Made by a program: the position numbers and the translations under genes. Source: Streptomyces sp. BHT-5-2 (GTDB lineage: Bacteria > Actinomycetota > Actinomycetes > Streptomycetales > Streptomycetaceae). Taken from it: 64,000 bases of DNA. The stretch is taken from the NCBI RefSeq assembly GCF_019774615.1, contig NZ_CP081497.1:2232001-2296000 (forward strand), written 5' to 3'. Below the pieces are notes generated by a model. That model searched no databases and had not been told where the DNA came from. It saw nothing but the letters and a program-made list of their open reading frames with translations. This document shows, piece after piece, positions 19,809 through 27,316 of the stretch (its first letter is position 1; every line of letters starts with the position of its first letter).

Positions 19809-21983
19809 ATGCACTCCTCGAAGCACTCCGCCGCCTCGCGCGGCAGGATCCCGGACCAGGTCCGTCAGGTCGCCAAAGCCCTCGACCGAACCTACCCGGA
19901 CCTGATTGACATCAGTGACTACGCCAACCGCCCGGATTGGCAGCGGAGCGACATCTTCCGTACGCGGGCCTTGGCGGCGCACGCCGTGCGGATCGTTACG
20001 GACTGGAGTGCCCAGGACGCGGCGCTCACCGTCATCGACGGCGGGCAGGACCAGGGCATTGACGCTCTCGCCGTCGACCGCGAGAGCAAGTGTGTCTATC
20101 TTGTCCAGAGCAAGTGGTCCGAGAAGGGTCAGGCGACCGCGAAACTTGACGTGGTGCACAAGCTGTTCGCTGGACTCAGCCTGATCGACAGCGAGGAGTT
20201 CGGCCAGTTCAACCCGCGCGGCAGAGCCCTTGCCGAACAAGCAAAGAAGCTGATGGGCGAGGAAGGCGTGACCGTTGTCCTCGTGTTCGCTCTCATGGGC
20301 GCGGAGCCCCTGTCCTCAGAACTGCGCCAGGCTCTGGACAACGGCGCAAGGGAGTTCAATCACCTGGGAGAGATCGTCGATCACCGGGTGATCCTCGCCT
20401 CCGAGCTCCATGCCAAGGTGCGTGACGACATAGCGGACAAGCCGCTCGACCTGAAGGCATCTCTGACCCCCTGGTTCAGCCTGAACGATCCGTACGAGTC
20501 GTACGAGGGTGTGGTGCCCGCAGAAGAAGTGGCCGAGTGGGCCAAGGCGGGCAACTCACTCTTCGCACGGAACATCCGCAACCCCCTGGGTCTTACCTCG
20601 ATCAACAACGAGCTTGTGGCAACTCTGAACGAGGAACCCGCCCACTTCTGGTATTTCAACAACGGCATCACGATCCTGTGTGACTCCGTGGAGAAGACCT
20701 ACCACTCACGGAAGGCTCCTTGGAGCGGTCCGCTGACCCTGAAGATCCACGGCGCAAGCGTCGTCAACGGTGCGCAGACCGTGCGAGCCATCGCCGATGC
20801 AGTGACCGATGAGGACAGCGGAGCCTACGCGGCGCAGGTCAACGTACGCGTGATCGTCACTGGTGACGACACCGAGTTCGCGGGCCACACCACTCGCGCC
20901 ACCAACCGACAGAACAGCGTGGGGGCACGTGACCTCGTCGCGCTCGACCCCGTACAAGCAGCACTGATCGAGGAGATGCAGGCCGAGTTCGGGCTTGAGT
21001 ACAGCGTGCGCAGGGGCGAGCTCGACCCGATGGAGGAGGCCGGCTGCTCCGTGGTCGAGGCGGCCTGCGCGCTGGCCTGTGCCCATCCTGGCAGCCAGTA
21101 CGCGGCTCGTATCGCAGACAACCTTGATGTGCTGTGGGAACGCGGCAGCCAGGGCATGTACGAGGCGCTGTTCCGGCCGCAGCCCAGTGTGTTCCTGCTA
21201 TGGAACGCTGTCCGGGTACTGCGTGCCGTCCGTACCGGGCTGAAGGAGCTGCGCAAAGAGTACTCGGGACGTGCGGCGGCTGTCATCGACCATGGCACAT
21301 ACCTGATCGCGCACCTCGTGTTCCGGCAGCTCCGCGACGCGGATGGCGCCATCGAGGAGCCGCCAGCCCCCAAAGCCGGACGCACCTGGGCGGACAATGC
21401 CCTGGCCGAAGTGCCCAGTCTTCTCCGGCGTGTCGTACCTGCCCTCATCATGTCTATGGACGCGGTCGGCGAGCGCTCCCGCATCCAGTACCTCTGCGCC
21501 GACGCGGCATCAGTGCGAGAACTGGTGACGGACGTGCTCGACACTCTTGCTGGCGGCCCAATCACTGTGACCAGCCTGCCCGACAAGTACCTGTCCCGTC
21601 CTGTCCAACCTCGTAAGCGCCGCCGCCCGAACGCGGTTCATGTGCTTGTGGACCAGGGCGCGATTCCGGACGGCACACTACTCACGCTGCACACTTACCT
21701 CGCTCCGGAGAAAGAGGCGCTCAAGCCGTGGCTGGCAGCGAACGAACGACGTACCCGGGCCACCTGGGTCAACCATCGCACGAAGCCGATCCTCTGGTCG
21801 GCGGACGGCAACCAATACTCTCCGTCCGGGCTGATCGCCCGTATGTGGGAGCTCGCCGAGTGGGAGGAACGGCCGGTGTCCAACCAGGGTACGGCCCGTT
21901 GGCTCACGCCCGACGGGGAGACTCTTGCCGATCTCGCCTGGCGCCTACTCGAGAGCCTGGAAGATGAGGATGACGAGGAGTAG
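19809..21983 (+). CDS. AIPR-family (abortive infection/phage resistance) protein
   Basis: A 724-residue protein. The N-terminal region has a PD-(D/E)xK nuclease-like core: GGQDQGIDALAV, then VYLVQSKWS (Asp, then Gln-x-Lys), near residues 77-105. The central part carries the AIPR signatures WYFNNGITIL, VVNGAQTV and TNRQNSV (about residues 278-375). AIPR proteins (Pfam AIPR) occur with restriction-modification systems and abortive infection loci. Here it is the last gene of the hsdR-S-M-M2 run, 130 bp downstream. Nuclease activity is inferred from the fold signature only. Confidence 0.85.
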   Translation: MHSSKHSAASRGRIPDQVRQVAKALDRTYPDLIDISDYANRPDWQRSDIFRTRALAAHAVRIVTDWSAQDAALTVIDGGQDQGIDALAVDRESKCVYLVQSKWSEKGQATAKLDVVHKLFAGLSLIDSEEFGQFNPRGRALAEQAKKLMGEEGVTVVLVFALMGAEPLSSELRQALDNGAREFNHLGEIVDHRVILASELHAKVRDDIADKPLDLKASLTPWFSLNDPYESYEGVVPAEEVAEWAKAGNSLFARNIRNPLGLTSINNELVATLNEEPAHFWYFNNGITILCDSVEKTYHSRKAPWSGPLTLKIHGASVVNGAQTVRAIADAVTDEDSGAYAAQVNVRVIVTGDDTEFAGHTTRATNRQNSVGARDLVALDPVQAALIEEMQAEFGLEYSVRRGELDPMEEAGCSVVEAACALACAHPGSQYAARIADNLDVLWERGSQGMYEALFRPQPSVFLLWNAVRVLRAVRTGLKELRKEYSGRAAAVIDHGTYLIAHLVFRQLRDADGAIEEPPAPKAGRTWADNALAEVPSLLRRVVPALIMSMDAVGERSRIQYLCADAASVRELVTDVLDTLAGGPITVTSLPDKYLSRPVQPRKRRRPNAVHVLVDQGAIPDGTLLTLHTYLAPEKEALKPWLAANERRTRATWVNHRTKPILWSADGNQYSPSGLIARMWELAEWEERPVSNQGTARWLTPDGETLADLAWRLLESLEDEDDEE

Positions 21984-22029
21984 GACCGGCGCGGACCACG
22001 GGTACAGCCGCTGCTCGCTGAGGAAGGTC

Positions 22030-22230
22030 CGGACTATCGTGACGACATGACGTGATGGTGCCAGCCGGGGCAAGGGCGCCCCTGAAAGGGATCTAAAGCC
22101 ACCCATCCTTGCGCCGTGGTAGTCGTGTTCGACACGCCAGCGAATCTTCGCCAGCTTCGCCAGCTCCTCAACGAGATAGCCAGAGGCGGGACCGACCCCT
22201 CACGCTGCGGAAGCAAGCCCATACGTCGCT
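22030..22230 (-). pseudogene. Transposase C-terminal remnant (IS701/IS4-like)
   Basis: Reading the minus strand, one frame gives LAKIRWRVEHDYHG and, after a frameshift, another gives LDPFQGRPCPGWHHHVM. Together these match the C-terminal block (R-x-E-x-DY ... HFEGR-xxGWHxH) of IS701/IS4-type DDE transposases. No start, no other domains and no ends remain. It sits just left of the recombinase attachment-like repeat. Confidence 0.6.
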
Positions 22231-22311
22231 TCGATTGTGCCCCGCCTTCCGGTAAAATCGCACGTCACGCCCGTTCCCGTCTGGATCGCGCCCGCCCAGG
22301 GCCCGAATCGG

Positions 22312-22402
22312 CGGCTACGGCAATTGCAATTCGCCCCGCATCACCGGCGTGTACGTATGGTTCAAGTCCCCCCTCGGACACACTCTTGGCACACGTTGCT
22401 TG
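22312..22402 (+). repeat. Attachment-site-like direct repeat, left copy
   Basis: About 90 bp here match 62167-62251. The core at 22338-22368 (GCATCACCGGCG onward to TTCAAGTC) is identical over 31 nt to 62193-62223 except one C/T change. The segment keeps tRNA geometry: a 7-nt TTCAAGT loop at 22361-22367, 5 nt, then an acceptor-like CTCGGAC. The stems no longer pair, so it is not a working tRNA. It lies 120-150 bp beyond the 3' end of the serine recombinase, as attachment sites usually lie next to integrase genes. Inferred to be attL of a 39.9-kb element. Confidence 0.6.
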
Positions 22403-22520
22403 GTTTTCAGGCAGCGGTCATCGGTGCCCGTTCTCGGCCTTCGGCCGGGAGCGGGCGTTTGTCGTCTCTGGGCTCCTTTCGTTCGAGGTGGATGGGGTGT
22501 GAGGCGCCGGTCGGCGACTG

Positions 22521-23978
22521 TCAGCCGATGAAGATCCTTTCTGCGGTGGGGGTGCTGGTGGTGAGGGTCTTCGCTTTCGGGTCGTAGGTCAGTGTGATCT
22601 TTGCTGTCCGGAGGCGGGTGACGATGTCGGCTGGCGAGGTGCTGGTTGTGCCGGGGGTCGCCAGGCTGAGTCTGATCGCGAGGGCGGGCAGGTGGGGCAG
22701 GATGCGGTCTTCGCGCACGTAGATGTTGCGGGGCCGGTCGCTGCTGGAGGCGGTGGCGGTGGTGCGGCCGTGGCGGCACCGGTAGGCAGGGCGTTGGTGG
22801 GACCAGCAGGAGTCCATCTGACGCTGGCAGAGGGCGCAGCGGAGGAGGCCGGCGAGAAGGTATTCGCGGCCGGGGGCGGTTGACCGTGGGGCGCGGATGT
22901 TCTGGGCGGCGACGAAGTCCGCCTCGCTGACCAGTGCCGGATGGGCTGGTGTGGTGGAGATGCTCCAGTTTTCGGGGGTGTTCCAGTGCCTGACGTCACG
23001 GGTACCAAGTGTGGTGTTGGCCGGGTCGAGGAGGACGTGGTCGGTGCGTTGGCGGTTCCAGACCTGGCGGCCGGTGTAGCGGGGGTTGGCGAGGATGGCT
23101 CGCACGACAGTGGCGTTCCATGCTGCGCTGCTGCGGTGGGGGTTGCGTGCCGGGTCGGCGGCCGAGGGACACGGAATGTCTGCGTCGTTCAAGGCGCGCG
23201 CGATGCGGGCCATGCTGTGCCCGGCGAGGCGTTGGGCGAAGATCCAGGTGACGACGGGGCCGGTGGTGGGGTTTGGGACGAGGCGGTGAGCGCGTACGCC
23301 GCGTCGGGCCAGGCCACGGTTGGGGTGTGGGCCGGCGTCGGCGAGCCGGTAGCCGTAGGGTGGGCGGCCGCCGAGGTAGCGGCCTTGGTCGCGGGCTTGG
23401 ATGGTCATCGAGGTGAGGGCGCGCATGCGGGCGCGGGCGACCTCGCGCTTGGCCAGGATGCCGAGCAGGACCATGAGTTCCTCGTGGCCGGCGGTTTGGG
23501 GATCGGCTGCGCCGCCCAGTTCGGGGATCCACACGGGGATGTGGTAGTGGTCGAAGAGTGGTGCCAGGACGGTGAATTGGTTGCCGTGGAAGGCGCGTTC
23601 GCTGGAGCCGATGACGATGGCGTCGAAGGCGCGGTCGGGGTCGGCGAGTGCGGCCAGGAGGGCGGCTGCTTCGGGGCGGTGCGGCCAGGGCGTGCTGCGG
23701 CTGCGGCCGATGTCGAAGTACTCGGCCGTGATGCGGCCGTAGCCGGAGGTGAGGGCTTGGGCGCGCAGGAGTTGCCAGCCGCGGGAGGTGGCGGGGTCCT
23801 GGTGGTCCTCGGTGGAGACACGGCCGTAGAAGGCGAACCGCAGCCCCGGCGATGCAGACGCCTCAGTAGCAGTCACGTTGGTGTGTTCCTGAACCCATTG
23901 GTCCAGCCCCGGGAGCTGGTTGGATGCACACGACACCGTGTTTCCGGGTGACGGGAGACAGCGGTCATTCGACGCCAT
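22521..23978 (-). CDS. Large serine recombinase (integrase-type), intact
   Basis: A 485-residue recombinase. The N-terminal resolvase domain carries the nucleophile Ser55 in YGRVSTEDHQ. It is followed by a recombinase domain (GGRPPYGYRL ... WNATVVRAILANPRYTGRQVW) and a zinc-ribbon Cys pair (RCALCQRQMDSCW). The ATG at 23978 has GGAGGT just upstream and is preferred to the in-frame ATG at 24017. Such enzymes integrate and excise phages, ICEs and islands at specific sites. A frameshifted homologue in the same orientation lies at 62372-63845, and each has the same attachment-like repeat beyond its 3' end. This copy is the likely integrase of the element spanning 22.3-62.2 kb. Confidence 0.92.
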   Translation of the reverse strand: MASNDRCLPSPGNTVSCASNQLPGLDQWVQEHTNVTATEASASPGLRFAFYGRVSTEDHQDPATSRGWQLLRAQALTSGYGRITAEYFDIGRSRSTPWPHRPEAAALLAALADPDRAFDAIVIGSSERAFHGNQFTVLAPLFDHYHIPVWIPELGGAADPQTAGHEELMVLLGILAKREVARARMRALTSMTIQARDQGRYLGGRPPYGYRLADAGPHPNRGLARRGVRAHRLVPNPTTGPVVTWIFAQRLAGHSMARIARALNDADIPCPSAADPARNPHRSSAAWNATVVRAILANPRYTGRQVWNRQRTDHVLLDPANTTLGTRDVRHWNTPENWSISTTPAHPALVSEADFVAAQNIRAPRSTAPGREYLLAGLLRCALCQRQMDSCWSHQRPAYRCRHGRTTATASSSDRPRNIYVREDRILPHLPALAIRLSLATPGTTSTSPADIVTRLRTAKITLTYDPKAKTLTTSTPTAERIFIG

Positions 23979-24133
23979 GGCACCTCCAGCAGCTGGCGGT
24001 TGGCGACATGGCTTCACTGTGATGGACGGATAGCGAGATCGGGAGTCGTGTTCCCTCGTATGGGGGAAGGGGCCTTGACAGTGGCAGGCCGCGAGGCTAC
24101 TCGTTACTCGCGGCTGAGGTTTTCGGGTTGGCG

Positions 24134-25173
24134 TCAGTTGGTGCTGGTTGAGGGTGAGGCCGGTTTCGGCAAGCCGTCGAGGAGGCCGGGCCGGTACTGG
24201 ATCTGCCGGAGGCCGCGGCGGAGGGTGTGCGGGTGAGGTGGTCGGCGTCGGTGAAGGCGGTGTTGGCCAGCGGGCCGCGCCGCAGCAGTGACCAGATCCC
24301 CTCCACGGGATTGAGGTCGGGTGCGTAGGCGGGCAGGTGGACGACGGTGAACCAGTCGTGATCGTCCGCGTACTGTCGTATCCCGGCGGCGCGATGAGTG
24401 TTCAAGTTGTCCCAGATGAGGATGACCGGGCCGCCCAGCTGCTGGTGAGCGCAGGCGATCAGATCCCGGTAATCGGTCCAGTCGAAGCTTGACCGCTTGC
24501 CTTTGCGCTTTCGGTAGACGCGGGGCCGGTAGATCAGGCGGGACCGTTCACAGGGCCGGTAGCAGGCCATGGCCGCGACCGAGATACGCCGGAAGGACCG
24601 GCCCATGACCCACTACCGGGGTGTGGCCGCGACGGCCCCAGGTGCGGGCGCGTGGCGGCGTCATCGAGAAGCCGGCCTCGTCCTCGAAGACGATCCAGGC
24701 CCCGAGCGCCGCCGCGGTGCTTCCGCGTGCGGCCACACGTCCTTCTTCCACAACTCCACCGCGCGCTCGTCACGCTCCAGAGCGCGGCGGGCTGGGCACT
24801 GCCAGGACCAGCCGCCCCGGTGAAGCAGACGCCACACCCCCGCCACCGACACCGTCAGATGGCAACGTCTGCCGATCAGCGTCTTGACCCGTGCCAGGGG
24901 CCACCGCTGGTCGGCCCAGCCATGTGCCGCCGGACCCTGGGCCAGCAGCTCCGCCAGCACGACGAACTGTTGTCCCGTCAGCTTCGGGCGATTCGCCGGG
25001 CCCTTGGACTCCAGAGCCGGCATCCCGCCTTCACGCCAGGCACGACGCCACCGCGCCACCGACCGCTCGCTCACCCGTCGCGATGCTGTATGTGTCCCGG
25101 CAACAGGAGAGCATCCCGGCGAGCCATAGAAGCTCATTGTGAGCACACGAAGAGGACAGTCAGTTTCAGCCAA
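24134..25173 (-). pseudogene. IS630-family transposase, decayed
   Basis: Minus-strand fragments in three frames add up to an IS630 transposase. There is a helix-turn-helix part (RVSERSVARWRRAWREGG, 24661-25173), a middle part with the first catalytic Asp region (AWIVFEDEAGFSM, 24548-24751), and a DDE part with VILIWDNLNTHRA and LPAYAPDLNPVEGIW (24097-24606). A last frame change near 24230 restores RRGLRQIQYRPGLLDG before a stop at 24134-24136. At least three frameshifts and a missing N-terminus make it inactive. No terminal repeats were found. Confidence 0.85.
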
Positions 25174-25208
25174 GTTGCCCGGCAGTCGGCATGCAGAGTG
25201 GCCGCATA

Positions 25209-25242
25209 CCTGATTCTGGGATCAGATCATCCCAGAATCAGG
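25209..25242. promoter_or_regulatory. Perfect N6-spaced palindrome, candidate Crp/Fnr operator
   Basis: CCTGATTCTGGGAT, 6 nt (CAGATC), then ATCCCAGAATCAGG: a perfect 14-bp inverted repeat with a 6-bp centre. It ends ten bases before the GTG at 25253 and overlaps its AGGAGGAGG ribosome site. Crp/Fnr dimers read half-sites separated by six bases, and the second gene of this operon encodes such a regulator, so autoregulation is an attractive inference. As RNA it would also form a hairpin touching the ribosome site. Confidence 0.55.
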
Positions 25243-25252
25243 AGGAGGCAGG

Positions 25253-25744
25253 GTGGCCGCCGACCCGCTGGAAACAGCCTGGAGGATTCAGGCCGCATTG
25301 GCCGATTGGACGGGCAAGGCGGATACCAAGGCGTCCATTGCTCTCAGCGTCCAGTCAACGGTGCTGGCCCTGGTTGGGGTGTTGGCCACCTCTGGCCACG
25401 GAGCCGCCGCACGGTCAGCACCAGGTCAGGCACTGCTGTGGGCAGGGGGGTGCATCCTCCTTTGCGGAGCGCTTCTCGCTGCTGCTGCGGTAGCCCCCAA
25501 CCTGCGGTTGGAGCGCAGAGGGCCTGGCCCGGACGACGACTATCTGTTCTTCGGGCATCTCCGCCACTTTGAGCCGGAGGCACTGGAGGCGGCCCTGCGG
25601 TCGGGCTCCGCGTTGTCCGCGTTGTCACGGCAGATCGTGGTCATGAGTGAGATCGCCTGGACCAAGCACCGTCGAGTGCAGTTCTCCTTCGTGCTCGCGG
25701 TGATGGGTTGCGCTGTAGTTGGCGCCTCGGCTGCAATCGGGTGA
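25253..25744 (+). CDS. Pycsar-type membrane effector (PycTM-like, DUF5706 family)
   Basis: A 163-residue membrane protein. The N-terminal WTGKADTKAS segment (residues 19-28) is the D-x-KA motif of PycTM-like effectors. It runs into a hydrophobic helix (about 28-46), then a second helix (61-82), a soluble middle with DDDYLFFGHLRHF (94-106), and a last helix (143-162). In known Pycsar systems, PycTM is activated by a cyclic pyrimidine nucleotide and damages the inner membrane of infected cells. It is the first gene of a five-gene run, behind a strong AGGAGG site. The assignment is from motif and topology and could be another small SMODS/2TM-type effector. Confidence 0.62.
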   Translation: MAADPLETAWRIQAALADWTGKADTKASIALSVQSTVLALVGVLATSGHGAAARSAPGQALLWAGGCILLCGALLAAAAVAPNLRLERRGPGPDDDYLFFGHLRHFEPEALEAALRSGSALSALSRQIVVMSEIAWTKHRRVQFSFVLAVMGCAVVGASAAIG

Positions 25745-25763
25745 GGAATACCTCGGGGGAAAA

Positions 25764-26420
25764 ATGAACTTCCGCGAACTGGTTTCGGATGCCGCCTGGA
25801 ATGGCTTGCTGCACCGAGGGCAGAGACGCCGCTATGCGCGAGCCGCCTGGTTGTTTCGACAGGGTGAGTCCCCCGGCTTCGTCATCGCCTTGACCGAAGG
25901 AATCGTCAAGATCACCCAGGCGGCGGAAGACGGGACGGAGACGCCTCTGGCGTTGCGCGGCCAAGGAGAGGTGCTGGGGGAAATTGGCGTGCTCCTCGAC
26001 AAGCCTCGATCAGCCTCCGTAAAGGCAGTTTCCGAATGCATCGGCTACATGCTTCCCGCGCACGCGTTTCGGGGATTTATCGACCGTAATGGCCTCACCC
26101 CGACCGTGTATCGGCTCGCCGTCCAGCGCATGCATGAGAACGAGCAGCTGCGCACGGCATTGACGAGACTGCAGCCTCAAGCCCGTGTGGCCCGGGTGAT
26201 TAGATACCTGGCTGCAGAGATCGGTGAGAAGAGGGATGACGGCACCGTCGTCCTCCAGCTCGGAATGTCCCGGGACGAGTTGGCCATGATGGCTTCCATG
26301 AGCCGCTCGTCAGCGATGGCCGTGCTACGGGCGTTTCACGATGCCCACGTCCTCGAGTTGGGGCGGGAGCGTCTAGTGGTCAGGGACAGTACCGCCCTCA
26401 CCGAGCTGTCCGAGAGCTGA
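25764..26420 (+). CDS. Crp/Fnr-family transcriptional regulator
   Basis: A 218-residue regulator. The N-terminal cyclic-nucleotide-binding barrel keeps the phosphate-binding cassette GEIGVLLDKPRSASVKA (Gly-Glu ... Arg-Ser-Ala, about residues 73-89), the part that holds cNMP in true Crp proteins, followed by a dimerisation helix. The C-terminal winged helix is LGMSRDELAMMASMSRSSAM. The start is ATG 25764, 19 bp after the effector gene; the longer frame from 25719 overlaps that gene and is less likely. Because the cassette is intact, it may sense the nucleotide made by the cyclase-like product of the next gene, and the palindrome at 25209-25242 is its likely site. Confidence 0.85.
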   Translation: MNFRELVSDAAWNGLLHRGQRRRYARAAWLFRQGESPGFVIALTEGIVKITQAAEDGTETPLALRGQGEVLGEIGVLLDKPRSASVKAVSECIGYMLPAHAFRGFIDRNGLTPTVYRLAVQRMHENEQLRTALTRLQPQARVARVIRYLAAEIGEKRDDGTVVLQLGMSRDELAMMASMSRSSAMAVLRAFHDAHVLELGRERLVVRDSTALTELSES

Positions 26421-26539
26421 CAACGCCCATCAGCATCGCCGTGACGCACATCACCTTCGTACCGTCCAATGCTGGACGGCATCCCGCCGCGTTCACCGTC
26501 ACAGTGGCTTCGATCACCCCAACAGAGGAGAACACTTCA

Positions 26540-27316
26540 ATGACACCTTCGTGGGAGCCCTTGTGGCCCTATCGGGCTGTACTTGCGGTTGATGCCAGAG
26601 ACTTCAGCTCGCACACCAGCAAACGCATGCAGGAGATCAACGCGGACATCCAGCGAGTGCTCGCACAAGCGCTGTCTGCCACGGGTCTCAGTGCGCGCTG
26701 GGAACGGCGGGCCTTCCCGCAGCACACGGGTGACGGGTACGTCGCCGGCCTAGACCCCGAGGTATTGCCAGCCCTGGTGGGATGCTTCCCCCAAGCCCTT
26801 AGTGATGTTCTGCACGATTACAGAAGGCAGCATTCCGGCCAGAGCGTGCTGCAACTGCGAGTTAGTGTCCATGTCGGCCCGCTGCCGTCTTCCGGACTGG
26901 GCGTTCCCATGGTCGAGACCCACCGCCTTCTCGACGACCAGGCACTCCGGGACCTCCTCACACGGGCCAACCCTCAGCGCACAAACACGGTGATGATCAT
27001 CTCGCAGCGTGTTTATGAGGATGTCTTTCGGAGCGGGCTCGACACAGGCACCACCATCTCCGAGGACTTTGCGCAGACCATTGCCAGGGCCAAGAAGTTT
27101 TCCCAGCCCGCCTGGCTGCATGTTCCCGGCCTCGACTGGGGGCTTGCGGATCGCTCGCTTTTTGAGGTTCCGGAGCAGAACAGCACCTCCCCGTCCGCAC
27201 ATGAACCACACCGCCAGGAACCACAACCCGCTTCCGCGCCGTCCTTTGTTCAGTACGGCGACCGGAGCTTCCAGGGGCAGAACCAGTACTTTAACGGCGG
27301 CGTAGGAGGCCAGTGA
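26540..27316 (+). CDS. Class III nucleotidyl cyclase-like protein (candidate PycC)
   Basis: A 258-residue protein with cyclase-homology signatures: Asp18 in LAVDARDFSS and Asp65 in HTGDGYVAG, at the spacing of the two metal-binding aspartates, then LRVSVHVGP (Arg107). The substrate-binding and transition-state residues cannot be assigned with confidence by eye. The ATG at 26540 has AGAGGAG nine bases upstream and is chosen over 26441. The last ~25 residues (YGDRSFQGQNQYFNGGVGG) form a tag that recurs inside the next protein. Position between a Crp regulator and a P-loop protein, with a PycTM-like effector upstream, supports a second-messenger role. Product and substrate base are unknown. Confidence 0.55.
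   Translation: MTPSWEPLWPYRAVLAVDARDFSSHTSKRMQEINADIQRVLAQALSATGLSARWERRAFPQHTGDGYVAGLDPEVLPALVGCFPQALSDVLHDYRRQHSGQSVLQLRVSVHVGPLPSSGLGVPMVETHRLLDDQALRDLLTRANPQRTNTVMIISQRVYEDVFRSGLDTGTTISEDFAQTIARAKKFSQPAWLHVPGLDWGLADRSLFEVPEQNSTSPSAHEPHRQEPQPASAPSFVQYGDRSFQGQNQYFNGGVGGQ

Noticed and set aside
22312..22402. Functional tRNA gene suggested by GGTTCAAGTC
   Set aside because: T-loop spacing fits, but T and anticodon stems do not pair and no D-arm is seen in the left repeat. Kept as a tRNA-derived attachment site only.
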